Below, piece by piece: positions 1 through 11,017 of a stretch of DNA of 52,521 nt. The DNA lies in the NCBI GenBank assembly GCA_036897095.1, contig JAYMSP010000426.1, positions 1 to 52,521 of the forward strand, in the 5' to 3' direction. The notes beneath the pieces are model-generated. The model was not told the DNA's origin, ran no database searches, and saw only the letters and a list, made by a program, of their open reading frames with translations. The translations under genes were made by a program, and so were the position numbers. The stretch's first letter is position 1. Each line of letters opens with the position of its first letter. The DNA is from Plantago elongata. Its lineage: Eukaryota; Streptophyta; Magnoliopsida; Lamiales; Plantaginaceae.

Positions 1-1
1 C

Positions 2-58
2 CATTCGGTGATTAAGAATTTATCTCAGTTGCTTGAGCAATTGACGAGTCATATTTAA
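2..58 (+). CDS. possible 3' end of a coding exon, cut by the window edge
   Basis: The first 57 bases read as 18 open codons followed by TAA; the peptide ends in NLSQLLEQLTSHI. The leucine-rich, helix-like composition and the AT-rich, UTR-like sequence after it fit the last codons of a gene entering from the left. Nothing identifies the family, and an opening this short can arise by chance, so the call is weak. Confidence 0.3.
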   Translation, partial: HSVIKNLSQLLEQLTSHI

Positions 59-1641
59 TTTAGAACTAGAATGTAAAGTTTGAATGACTCAGGTTTTCCC
101 TTCAGCCAGAGGCTTTCTACTGTTTATCTTGATGTCAGTTTCTGCTTTGACTTGTATCTTGGTGATCAGAAAATCGAGTTTCTTATGGAGAAGAACCAGG
201 CCCAGCCATCTATGGTGTTCCATCCCGATAACATCTGACTTTTTGTTACAGCCCAATGGCAAGTGCCAGCTATAAAAATACCTTGCCAAGAGGAGAACAA
301 GGAAACATTCGTGTGCGCGAATAGAAAATGTATTGTTGACATGCAGCAAAATAGAAAATACTTTTCTCTTGTGAATTAGAGCACACAGTGCTGTTGGCCC
401 ACGATTTTTGTGTTGGTCCTAGTTCATGTACAGATACGTGATTCTGTAATTCTCCTTTGAACTTGTTTGTTCTGTACTATATGAATGATTTGGATTAGGT
501 ATCGAAAACTACAGGAATCGAACCATGTAGTAAAGTTGGTTGATTTCAACGATTGCTTTTTCTTAATTGTTGCCAAGATCACAATTCACAAGTGTCACTG
601 CATACCTCCAATCTGTTCTTAGATTTCTCATTTAATTGTGTTTTCCAGCTATGCAGCCACTAAAAGCAGAGTAGAAGGTGGAGTTTGGCCAAGAAAGTGG
701 CAGTGTTGGAAATACAAATATAGACGAGGGCAGTTTTGTTTACGAGAAAGCAATACATTTTGTTCGTCTTGTCATTGATACAGAATACATCAATACAAGA
801 ACTATGTAATTTCGATTCCTGTTTTAATAACATCATCTAAAATAGGTCCTATTCCAAGCAGACTCATCAGTCTGTGTTCACAAACAGTGAATGCTACTTT
901 GAAAACAACTCTCCACTGCCTGTAGTTGTGGTATATCATGGTTGAGAGTTGGAACTTGGAACATCAGCAGCATCCAAACGCCAGATGGATAACTGAACCT
1001 TTTTCCGGCACATTAGTATGCCAGATAAAAGTCCAGTTCGAACTTGTACCTGACGAGGCGCCACACTTCCGCTGCTCTTGTTGTATCGCACAACCCTCCG
1101 ATGCACCAAATCATAACCCCACTTCATCCATGTAATGTCCATATCTTGTATATTGCCACACTTGTGTTTATCCCCCTACATTTATAGACATGGTTAAGTC
1201 AAACATCTGATCAAACACTACAAGCATAGTATGAATCAGCATTTAGATTTCAGTAAATAACAGATATACTAGAAATATATTGTATTGGGAATAAAAATCT
1301 CTTAATCAACTGGCATAGTTGGAAAAGCTTCTGGTATAGTCAGGTCATATGTTCGACCCTTGTCAGTGATCATAAATTCATTCTATTTCTTTAAGGTATC
1401 ATTTGGTTCCCAGACGTCAATAATCATGCACGGTCACTCCAAATGGTCGATTTCTTCAACTCGATGTCGTAGACTCTATGACATTTGATGATGCATGGAT
1501 ACTCCAAAATTCTGTTGCTTCGTCTCGCATGACCTGCTTCGAGCTCTGAGTCATTCGGTGATGTATGAATACACCAAAAAATGCAAATCGCTTGATTTCT
1601 CAGTCTCTAAGCTCAAAATGTATCTAACTAAAACTCTAATT
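59..1641. other. non-coding stretch with a short imperfect tandem repeat
   Basis: No gene is recognised here. The left part could be a 3' UTR of the partial exon at the edge. A minus-strand opening at 936-1142 has protein-like composition but no family I know, no flanking exon and a full antisense opening over the same bases. Positions 1417-1615 hold three imperfect copies of a 65-70 bp unit, each containing a GATGCATGGATACTCCAAAA-like core. They lie just downstream of the TAF8-like stop, in its presumed 3' UTR. Confidence 0.5.
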
Positions 1642-2328
1642 TCAACGCATCTTTTGGTGATCGACTTTCTCACCAATTCTAAACCTCACCCTCTCTCGTT
1701 TCTCCGGCAACACACTTCCGATTTTGCTCCCCTTTCCCATATCCTCCGACACATTCTCGACTCCTTTCTCACCCAAACACTCCCATTTCACCTCCCTCTC
1801 CCTCTCCACCACCACATTCTCCACCACCGGCAAAATCGGCAACCAATTCGGCACGTAACTCAGCCGATCACTGTAATACTCACCCCTCCTCTCACCGCAT
1901 TTCGGAAACCTCACCGCACCCTTACAAAACATCCCACCCAACGGCAACGCCTGCGCAAACGGAATCTCATCACTGCACTTCACAAACTTCATCAAATCCC
2001 TAACCACACCATTCCCCGAAACACTCGACGCGCCGGAGAATCCTTGCACTGCTGCCAACTCCTCCAGCGCGAAGACGATGTCAATCAGGTTCGACTCAGT
2101 CCGGCCATGTCTATTTGCGGAGGCTGCGGCAGTTTTCGCAACGGATTTCAGGTAAAGCGTGGCGATATCGGTGAGAACTTGTAGGGCTGGGGTTTGGGCG
2201 CGTTTGTAGCCGACCGATGCGCAGGTTTGAGATACGGCGGTGCGAGTTAACGACCAGGCGAAGGCTGATTCCGGCAGTGGCGCCGCCGATTGGTCGTCGG
2301 AGAGGCTCGATTTTGAGGATCTCTTCAT
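1642..2328 (-). CDS. TAF8: TFIID subunit 8 (TAF8)-like histone-fold protein
   Basis: This is a single-exon gene of 228 codons. Residues about 15-90 match the TAF8/bromodomain-associated histone fold of plants: an AFAWSLTRTAVSQ helix, a VLTDIATLYLKSVAKTA helix and the HGRTESNLIDIVFALEEL segment. QGFSGAS, DEIPFAQALP and YVPNWLPILP follow, which is the order in plant TAF8 proteins. The family joins TFIID through histone-fold pairing and acts in RNA polymerase II initiation in the nucleus. I chose the ATG at 2328 because the protein then starts MKRSSKS. An in-frame ATG 39 bases upstream adds a 13-residue leader without family character. The C-terminus is basic and shorter than the roughly 350 residues I remember for Arabidopsis homologues, so it may be a short paralogue. 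Confidence 0.82.
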   Translation of the reverse strand: MKRSSKSSLSDDQSAAPLPESAFAWSLTRTAVSQTCASVGYKRAQTPALQVLTDIATLYLKSVAKTAAASANRHGRTESNLIDIVFALEELAAVQGFSGASSVSGNGVVRDLMKFVKCSDEIPFAQALPLGGMFCKGAVRFPKCGERRGEYYSDRLSYVPNWLPILPVVENVVVEREREVKWECLGEKGVENVSEDMGKGSKIGSVLPEKRERVRFRIGEKVDHQKMR

Positions 2329-2367
2329 GGTGGTTTGAGGTGGGTTTATCTGCATCAATTTATACAA

Positions 2368-3287
2368 CTGATGGTAAACCCTAGGAGATTGTTTATTTGG
2401 AGGGAGTTTTTTGCAAATTTGGCAAAACCTTGTTGAGGTTCAAACGGAGTCTTTTGATTTTGAAGGCGAAAGGAAAGAGAGAGCTATAAATATGAGTTAA
2501 TGAGTTCGAATCCATGTGGTTTGAATTTTCCCGTATTTTGAGTATTAGCCTAATGGATACTTATGTTTAGTTTGTTAATTTATCATTGATATAACGGAGT
2601 AATTGGGAAAAAAAAAAATTTCATCATATATATAAATTTTACTTCTTTTATATTAAAATCAACATACCCTAAATAAAAATTCACAAACAACATATAAACT
2701 CAACTTATAAATCTTAATAAAAACTTTTAGGCGGTACATAAAAACTCACATACAACGTAAAAACTCGCAAACCCTAAATAAAAATCAACATACAATACGT
2801 AAAAATGACACTGAATGAAAATTCACATACTCTAAATAAAAAAAGAATTAGTCTTCTGAAAGTCTATATTAATAGTTTTTGGGAGTCCTACATAATAGAC
2901 AAATATAAACAATTTACACACAAAACTATATTAATTCATTTCATCGTGGCTTATATACTCATCCAATTATATTAATATTAAAGATAAATTTATATATGTT
3001 TGATATATAATAATTAATATTTTATGTGTAATTGCATATGATGAAAACGATGAAAAGTGATTTTAAAAATCACTTTACCAAGGCATCAGTACGTTTTGTA
3101 ATATGAACATGATCTCTAGGCTATTCTAAGAACTTAACTACCCAAACTGTAAGTGCCAACTATTTTTAGTCTGTCATTAAACCTACTTAGAGTTGACTAA
3201 CATGCCTAATCAACGTTTAATCCACCGTACGTAGTTCGTGTTTGTTTGGTTCACAATTAATATACAAAAATCGTTGATTACTGTTAG
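2368..3287. other. AT-rich intergenic DNA
   Basis: No gene is seen. Positions about 2640-2850 are built from loosely repeated short blocks resembling AAAACTCACATACAACGT and CCCTAAATAAAAATC, a simple-repeat-like stretch that could be an old transposon end. The bases just before the TAF8-like start are its presumed promoter, but no clear TATA box stands out. Confidence 0.5.
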
Positions 3288-3524
3288 TCAGATCAAATCG
3301 TTCACTAAATACACATTAACAATGTTATCAAACCTATCCACATGCGTTGGTAGCTCAAAATTAAACTTCAAAGAGCCGATATCGGGTAAGGATTCAGATC
3401 CGAGAAAGGGAACAATCGTGAAGAAAAAAGAAGAAGGATGCTCAGGCCTATCAACTTTTAAACTCTCATCGATTTTGGTTTTGGTTACAACCAAATATCT
3501 CGAGTTTACAATGTTATTCATCAT
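3288..3524 (-). CDS. short unidentified ORF downstream of a strong TATA box
   Basis: A 78-codon frame begins with ATGATG and ends in TGA. Its peptide contains SSFFFTIVPFLGSESLPDIG and KFNFELPTHVDRFDNIVNV, a composition that looks protein-like rather than random. About 420 bases upstream on the same strand is TATAAATA, and the leader between them is pyrimidine-rich like a plant 5' UTR. I recognise no family and see no signal peptide or membrane segment. It may be an orphan gene, the 5' end of a decayed gene, or a non-coding RNA with a chance ORF. The plus-strand opening over the same bases has no such context. Confidence 0.3.
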   Translation of the reverse strand: MMNNIVNSRYLVVTKTKIDESLKVDRPEHPSSFFFTIVPFLGSESLPDIGSLKFNFELPTHVDRFDNIVNVYLVNDLI

Positions 3525-3939
3525 CGCACCACAATAACAACAAAAAAATCATGAACAACATCAGTTTCAACTTTCAAATCAGCTCAAACACAGAAAAATC
3601 ACAAAAAGTAAAATAAGCAACAGAAATGGTTAGATCAGGTGACTGATGGTGTATCCGACGAAGAACAACGAATTGCAGAGTCGGAATTTCGAACCGTACA
3701 GCAAAAAACAGAGGTCAAAACTCGGAATACATAGAAGAGAAATGATCGCCAAATGCAAATACAGGAAGAAATTTACAAGTAGAAGAAAAGGTGAGGATAG
3801 ACAAAGCTTATTATTTATGGTAAAAATAAGAATCTGGAAATTTTTAGTAATGAGTAAATGCTACTACTACTACTAGTGAAGAAGATGATTGTTGAAAGAA
3901 ATGACTACAGTTAATAATTTGATGAGCAGTGCTTCCTTC

Positions 3940-3947
3940 TATTTATA
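3940..3947 (-). promoter_or_regulatory. TATA box (minus strand)
   Basis: The minus strand reads CTATAAATAGAAGG, a near-ideal plant TATA box. Transcription would start near 3910 and run towards the 78-codon frame at 3288-3524. The box is visible; its use is inferred. Confidence 0.45.
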
Positions 3948-4858
3948 GCCGAAAAACCCCAATTGTTTAGTGAGCTCTGCTTCCCTGTGACGCAGAGTAC
4001 TCAGCTAAGCCTAAGCCAGAGCATTTTTGGAATATAATGTTAACTAAAGCTGCAACATTAATGTTGTGTGGTACGTACATCGTCCCGCTAGAAACGAAAC
4101 ATTTAAAAAAAGTATGAATTTTAAGAAAATATATAGTATGTGGTTAAGAGTGAGTTTGAGAAAATATGTGTGGTGAGAAATGAGTTGTATTGCTAGGTTA
4201 TTGCTAAAATAGAAAAATATTTCGTTTGTAATGAGACGATCGAAACGAAAAAATATTTTGTTTGTAATGAGACGAATGAAGCATTTGTTAAATGAACTTA
4301 AATTGTATTTTCAAATAAAAAGAATTGAGACTAACAATTTATATAACATTATCATAACTTGTAATATCTTCATGTATAATGCCACAGTAATTAGTAAGTA
4401 AAAATACGTTGTTGTCAGTAGTAAGTGACGAACGTTTTTCCCAATGAAAATGCAATTAACAAGATATTATATTGTTTAATGAGTTTCTTTGACGGAATTC
4501 TCAACCTTAAAACTGAATTAATTTTTTTTCCATGGTGCTCCTTCAATAAAATTCGTGAGTGTTTGATTTGGAGTTCAAATCTTGAGTTACAAAGTACATT
4601 TAATTTGGTTTACAGAATTTTAGTTGTTATCAAAGCATGCTTGAACAACACTTTTTTAGTTCGACCTTGTCATACATGTGGTCACACCCAAATACAAACT
4701 TTGTTGATTTTTTTTTAACGTAATTTTAATGATCACAAAGAGTTGATTACAAAGTGTGCCTAGGTTGATGGCATTTATCACCATGCACCCACCTTATGAT
4801 TCTGATGAGGGTTGGAACCATATACACTCGAGTAAGTGACCTTTTCAAACCCGGAATA
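3948..4858. other. intergenic DNA, no gene seen
   Basis: Contains two near-copies of AAAATATTTCGTTTGTAATGAGACGA (about 4213-4237 and 4249-4275) and a CGTCCC-type Stowaway-like end near 4080, suggesting an old decayed MITE. The opening at 4425-4718 looks like chance reading through AT-rich DNA. Confidence 0.4.
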
Positions 4859-5100
4859 CTCACTCCGTCCATCAAACTTCATACAATAGGATTGACGCGT
4901 AATTTATGCGAAAAATTAAAGTAATGATAAAAATTGAAGAAGGTGGTGAAAATTGTATTTTCAGTAGTAAAATGTGTAATTTTTGTGTAAAGTTGAAATT
5001 GTTTATTATTTATTTGTGGTGAGGTAATTTTTTTAGTAGTATATAAAATTTAATGAGACGGTTCAAAATAATAAATATATAAAGTTTAATGTACGGAGAA
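4859..5100. mobile_element. Stowaway-like MITE, copy 1
   Basis: Begins TA-CTCACTCCGTCC and ends near GTACGGAG, about 242 bp, non-coding. Its interior (GATTGACGCGTAATTTATGC, then TGTGTAAAGTTGAAATTG, then GTGGTGAGGTAA) matches in order the reverse complement of the element at 38744-38976, so both belong to one family. The right end is eroded. Confidence 0.7.
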
Positions 5101-6828
5101 AATTAGATGCATTTGAAACAGAATTCTAAAATGAGCTACATGTTTTAACACTTCTGTCAGACCACAAGGGGAAAGAATATGGAAAGAGCTCAAATTCGCC
5201 AATGAAGTTGACATCTCTTGCTTTGTTTCCATCGAAAGTACAAACAGTAAAATTTCTAAAATTTCTATAAATTAATAACGTTGGGATTAAAATATTTTAT
5301 TAATTTAATGAGATATTATTATATTGATAATTTTATAATTATTAATTTAAAAAGATCTTATTTATGATATTTAAATTTTTAAGTTCAAAATAAATATGAA
5401 TCATTTAATAGATTATCTTAGTAAAAATAATGACTATTACAATATTCAAAGCATTGGAGAACCGGTTAATGTAAAAAGAAGTATTGAAAGCGGGAACAAG
5501 TCTTCATAAATTTTTGTTGCAATATGAGAATGCAACTCTCCAACTCTCAAATGCAATGATGAGATTAAAATGAACTCAATATACATTTAAAATTTTAAAA
5601 AAAACAAGCGACTATAGATTTATTTTTTTACTAGACAATCTTAGAATTTTGAAATGTATTGTCCACACACACTCATATATAAGTATATATATATATATAT
5701 ATATTAGTTTTTATTAATTTATAATTTCGTTGGGACCAATATATATACATTGGTATTTCAAAAAAATTATTAGCTTATTATTTTATCGATTGAGATCTAA
5801 TTTTGTACTGGTTCAAAGTTGAAACTGGACATATTATTAATTTTATTGAAATTTTCCAACTATTAATTTTATTGAGGTTATTATTTATCGAGCATTAACT
5901 TATAGAGATTTTATTGTAATATATTTATAAAAAAAAAGCTACCAGCAAAAACAAATCAGAAAATAGCAAACTGTATAAAAATTTAATTCAAATTTAAATA
6001 TTTAAAACTTTAGCTCTATATCAATCAGTAAAATAGTCATATTTCATGTTTATAGTTTTTTAGTATAGATAATTACTTAAATTACATCTTAAACATAAAA
6101 AAAAAATCATTTTAGAAGTAAGCAATGACGTGAGTATATGCTAAGACACCACACGTGGAGAATCAACTTAAATTTTATCCCTTTCTTCTTGGATTAGACC
6201 ATAACCTTTGAATATGAACTAATTAATAACATGACCCATATGTTTTAGAACAACATATACATTCTAAACTAAATAAAGAATTGTTTGTTTTTAGTTGTAG
6301 ATGATCTTTTTCCCTTCTCAAAATAGCATTACTTCATTCACTCAGTTAAATAATTACGAATTTGTTATATTCAACTTAAAATTAATTTTATTAAATTTAG
6401 TTTAGTCAATTTAATTCAGTTCAACTGTAATTTAGTTATAATTTAAACTTTGGTAAAATAGACACTACCAATTTTTTTAAAGAAATTGATGGTGGATTTT
6501 TTCCGAGTATGAAGCTGATTTAGTGATTGAGACTCTTTTTGGTGGTGAAGATAATTAGTTGTGTTGCATATTAAATCTGTATGGAGGGTTGAGAATTGTA
6601 CAGTGTTGAGATATATATATTTTTATGCTAGTTGATGGTTGTATTTGGTTTTGATATTTTTAATGATGTATATCTCAGAACATGCATGATTGTTTGAGCG
6701 AAATGTGTTTAATTATTCTCTTTGTAATTGTTTGATTGAGTGCATTATACTCTTAATTTTTATTCATATAACTTTTAATCGATTAAAAAAAAAGTTGCAA
6801 GATTACCCTTATACCAGTAAATGGTTAA
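5101..6828. other. AT-rich intergenic DNA
   Basis: No gene is recognised. There is a (TA)n run at about 5683-5704. Several short openings show no protein-like features. The base composition suggests old, decayed repeat DNA. Confidence 0.45.
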
Positions 6829-6977
6829 GGGGCTCATTGACATGGCATTTGAATGGAGATTTTGGTGAAATTGTATTTGAAATGGAATTGAAATGGAGGT
6901 ATTTAAAGTGTATTTTAGGCCAAATCACTGTTCATCGAGTCAAATCAGGACATTTAAATGTCTGACCAATCAGCCCC
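6829..6977. mobile_element. Tourist/Harbinger-like MITE, copy A
   Basis: Bounded by GGGGCT and AGCCCC, and flanked on both sides by TAA (6826-6828 and 6978-6980), the three-base duplication expected for PIF/Harbinger elements. It is 149 bp and non-coding. The interior segment GGCCAAATCACTGTTCATCG is shared with the elements at 49143-49300 and about 49745-49890, showing one family. Confidence 0.72.
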
Positions 6978-7256
6978 TAAATTGTGTTTAATGCTTACAA
7001 ATCAACACTACATAGCTATTTAGCACGCCATTAAACGTGTATTGTAATGGAATATTCGACTCAATCTTCTTTGAATTGATCATTTTAGTTTAGTTGGACT
7101 CTTACTCTTACCAACTTAATTTTGTGGAAACTAAAATTAAATTGGATTTCTTTTCCAAACATAATTTTTACGACTTTTAGAATTGATAAATATTGAGGGT
7201 CGGAATATGTATTCCTAAATTCCAAGGGTCTAAAATAACATTAACTCTGAAACTCC

Positions 7257-7263
7257 TATAAAA
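7257..7263 (+). promoter_or_regulatory. TATA box of SDR1
   Basis: CCTATAAAAATG lies 101-107 bases upstream of the first ATG of the SDR gene at 7364. It is followed by a purine-rich leader suitable for a plant 5' UTR. Use as the core promoter is inferred from position. Confidence 0.5.
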
Positions 7264-7363
7264 ATGTGATGGAGAAGAAACAGAATCATCATCACTCAAA
7301 TTGAAGCCAATGTTCAGATTGTTCCAACTATTCAAGCAGAAATACTCATCTACACCTTCTCCC

Positions 7364-10001
7364 ATGGCTGCCGCTATACCCAGAGGAACCACCGGAGTGA
7401 AAAAGTACGATCAATTTCGCAGAATTTCGTTTTTTTAGTGGAACCTCTAACCTATTAGTTAGTTGGAGGTACCTCCGATCGGAGGAAAATCGTATTACCA
7501 ACTAGTTGAGCTTCAGCGCGTCAGCAGAATTTGGATTCGCATTTTTATGATATTAATTTTCACTGTGTGTGTTAGGTATGCTGTTGTTACTGGAGCAAAC
7601 AAAGGGATTGGGTTCGAGATTTGCAGGCAATTGGCGTCGCAAGGTATATCGGTGGTGATGACGGCGAGAAACGAGAAGAGAGGGCTTGAAGCTGTCGAGA
7701 AGCTTAAAAACAATGGCTTTTCTGATTTCGTGTCGTTTCATCCGCTTGATGTTGTTGATTTCGCAAGCTGCGTTGCTCTTGCTGAGTTTATTAAGTCACA
7801 GACTGGAAAGCTTGATATACTGGTATGATTGATTTTAGCCGAAAAACGTGTTGCGTTTAGCTGATTATAACTTATAAAGTTTGGATTTTGCATTTTTGGT
7901 TGTTGTACTTTTATGTATTGTATTCTATGGATGTATATTACGTATTTATATTTTTGGAATCTTATTGTTGGTAGTTTACACCTATTTGTGAATAGTTGTT
8001 TTGGATAATGTGAATTGAAGTAGTGAATAGTGATAAGTGAAGTGTGCTGGTTGGTTATCTTATTTTGGGATCGAGATGTTATCAAGAATTTGGTGCGTAT
8101 CGTTGTTTCGTTTTGACACGTTAATTGGACTCATTGATTTGTTCTGGACATGTAAGTTCGACTAGTTAGGACTGATTATTGTTTGGCAGAATGTACCTGT
8201 GGCCCTTTTGGTAGCTGTACCTGTGTTGTGGATGGTATTTTCGGGATTATGTGAAATGAAGTGGTGAAGTTAACCGTCTTGGTTATGGTTATAGTATTTT
8301 GGGATTGAGGTTTATAATTAGGTCTCTGCTCATCATTGTTTTGTTTTTGACACTCATTACGACTGGTAATTCTTCAATAGCATGAGGTGTTTGCTGTTTG
8401 GTTGTTAGATTATACCAGGAAGTGGTTTGACAAAGCAATTTGAAATTTTGTATCTTTTAACATGTAACATCATGTTTCAACGAAAAATGACATTATATGT
8501 GGTTAAAACCTTGGCTATTTTGATTGGAGAGATATAAAACTGTTGATTAGGAGATGCTTTTACTCATAATATTAAGTGGCTTTACTTTTTTCAGTGTCAT
8601 TCTTGATTGTAGATGAGTAGATTAATAATGCCTGGCTGCAACGTGCTGTAGGTCAACAATGCAGGGATTGGTGAACACAGTAGCAAAAGCGGGGTAAGTT
8701 ATTTTTGTTGCATTATCTCGGTTTCCATGTAATTGCATATTGTAGACATGGTCTGCTTTGATTTATGCTTATAAGTAATAGCACAACACATAGAATGTTG
8801 CACATGTATCAAAGGAGACATATTTTGCTTTGTTTTTTTGTGCTTACTATTCTTATTAATCTTTGTAAAACTGAGTTCTGAAGGCTTTTAAGCTTAATCA
8901 GATACGATCCATTTGTTATGCTCTTAGGTTAAGTCCAGCGGTCTTCTGGTTTGCATAGAGTTTATGTACTCATGTTTGCATGCTGGCACCAATAATCGCC
9001 TTTAAGTTATATTTGTCATTTTTTACAGTTCTCATGTTTTAACCTGCTCATTCTAGATGCAAGATGGTTGCAACCAGAATCTCTTTTTTTTTCCCGTGTC
9101 ATGTATTGCAGCGAGCATTGATGAGACACTTTAACTTGTGCAAGTATGGACTTTGTATTTATTCAGTTATATTCTCAATACAGTATGACCTGGCAGTAGA
9201 GGTACTGCAAACAAATTACTATGGAGCAAAAAAGACCACTGAAGCTCTGCTTCCCCTGCTCGAGCTATCTGATTCTCCAAGGATTGTTAATGTTTCCTCC
9301 ACAATGGGAAGACTATCGGTAATTTCTATACTTTTCATTTGACACCAGTTCATATGCACAAGTCAAGATATTTCTATGAGAACACTTGAGGAAACATTGC
9401 ATGCACAGTACTATCTTGTATATATAAAGTCTCCTATAGTTACCAAGTGTAAATTTTCCCAACTCACAACTGAAGTTGAGTAAAGTATCGACTGACTGTT
9501 GTTTACGATTTGAAGATTGATACATGGGATTGAATAAATCTAGCCATGTAATCTTCAGGGCTTGTAAATATTCATCTCGTAGTCCCTAGATTAACCCTCA
9601 AGTAAATGTTTATTTATTCCCAGAGCATTAGCAACAAGAAGGCTAAAGAAATACTGAGTGATGGGCAAAACCTCACAGAAGAACGAATTGATGAAGTTCT
9701 GAATGAGTTTCTCAAAGATGTCAAGGATGGATCTGTACAAGGCAAAGGCTGGCCGGGTTACTGGAGCGCTTATTGTGTCTCAAAAGCAGCTATGAATGGG
9801 TACACTAGAATTCTGGCAAAGAAGTACCCTACTATGCGGATCAACTCTGTGTGTCCTGGTTGGGTTAAAACAGAGCTCGGCAACAATTCAGGCATATTGT
9901 CACCTGAAGAGGGTGCAAAAAGCCCGGTGAAACTTGCATTGTTGCCTGATGATGGACCTACGGGAGTGTTCTTTGATCGAACGAGAGCTTCATCATTTTA
10001 G
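7364..10001 (+). CDS. SDR1: neomenthol dehydrogenase/salutaridine reductase-type SDR
   Basis: Five exons: 7364-7404, 7576-7822, 8652-8693, 9184-9318, 9624-10001, all GT-AG, giving 280 residues. The classical SDR marks are TGANKGIG (residues 19-26, NADP(H) loop), NNAG (98-101), NVSS (146-149) and the catalytic pair Y205/K209 in YCVSK, then PGW(V)KTEL. The family reduces carbonyls of terpenoids, alkaloids or aldehydes with NADPH in the cytosol; the substrate cannot be read from sequence. Tyrosine in the active site fits a ketoreductase. Only about 20 residues separate NNAG from the TNYYG helix, against about 40 in the remembered Arabidopsis and poppy relatives, so the active-site flap is short. 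The intact SDR at 11018-13251 has identical exon lengths, so the pair is a tandem duplication. Confidence 0.88.
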
Positions 10002-10094
10002 GAGTTTCTGTATTAACTATAAGAGGTGTTCTTCTACGAGAATTTGAAATAAGAAGTTGATGCAGTGACATGTGTGTTGTATTGATTTTTGATG

Positions 10095-10100
10095 AATAAA
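10095..10100 (+). terminator. poly(A) signal of SDR1
   Basis: A canonical AATAAA lies 94 bases after the SDR1 stop, in an AT-rich 3' UTR-like stretch. Its role is inferred from position. Confidence 0.5.
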
Positions 10101-10577
10101 ATTATGTACAGTGATCTTCAAGATATGTTACAGTATTTGATTAAGTGTTCATTGCTTTCCAACTATTAAAGAGTGACAATGAAACACTTTATTTTTACAC
10201 TAGCTAGATTTGTGAAGTATAGTTGATTTTCAATCGTGGAACTTTGGTATAAATTAGGCTGTTCAAACACTTGGTGCATTGTAAGATTGATATTAAGTAC
10301 GAGATACAACTTGAGAGGAAATAAACATTTTACACCGTTGATTAAGAGGACTAAGAGGACGTGAAAATACGCTAAACTATTATAAATTTGTGAAACTATT
10401 AAATTTATAAAAGCTTAAAAAGAATTAAAAACGATTCTCATACTAAAAAGTTGCATCTTAATTTATGATAATGTATTTAAGAAAAATATATGTGCGTAGT
10501 TCATACCGTGCATTCTGCATGGCACCCGGTGTGTTAGTACTTAGTATAATATAACTATCATATCATATGAAGATTTA
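10101..10577. other. SDR1-SDR2 spacer
   Basis: AT-rich DNA without a recognisable gene or RNA. Confidence 0.5.
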
Positions 10578-10960
10578 GGGGCTGTTTGTTATACCGCTGG
10601 AGCGTTCAATTTCCCACTCAAATTGAACATTTTATAAAAAATTTAATTTTAATTAAAAAAATACACTCAAATTTTATTCCAACCAATCCCTTACTTATGA
10701 TTAATTGTATCGGACCAGTTCAAATAGTATGAGAAAATACATCCAATTTCCCACTCAAATTGAACATTTTATAAAAAAATTAATTTTAATTAAAAAGATA
10801 CACTCAAATTTTATTCCAATCAATCCCTTACTTATGATTAATTGTATCGGACCAGTTCAAATACTCTAAGAAAATACATTAAAAAGAATCGAGAAAAAGT
10901 TGAAAATCTCTGCGTTTGATGGATGCCAATTTTCAACTCTGGTGTCCGATTAACAAACAG
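10578..10960. mobile_element. probable Harbinger-like MITE with internal duplication, upstream of SDR2
   Basis: The left end reads TTA-GGGGCTGTTTGTTA; the right end carries TAACAAACAG, the reverse complement of CTGTTTGTTA, so a 10-bp terminal inverted repeat is visible, with weaker pairing inside it. The right end lacks the outer CCCC and a clear TTA duplication, so the element is old or my border is off. It stops 57 bases before the SDR2 ATG and therefore forms its immediate upstream region. Confidence 0.45.
10607..10880 (+). repeat. 137-bp tandem duplication
   Basis: Two nearly identical units start CAATTTCCCACTCAAATTGA at 10607 and 10744. Both run through ATTGTATCGGACCAGTTC, with only a few substitutions between them. 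The duplication lies inside the probable MITE upstream of SDR2. Confidence 0.85.
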
Positions 10961-11017
10961 ATCAAAATTTAACACAAAATGTTCCAATCAAAACACCAAT
11001 GCCCTGCTGCTTTACCC

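Noticed and set aside
1495-2184. Long plus-strand open frame of 229 codons over the TAF8-like gene
   Set aside because: It is the antisense shadow of the conserved minus-strand frame, and its composition (runs of His, Leu and Pro) has no family character.
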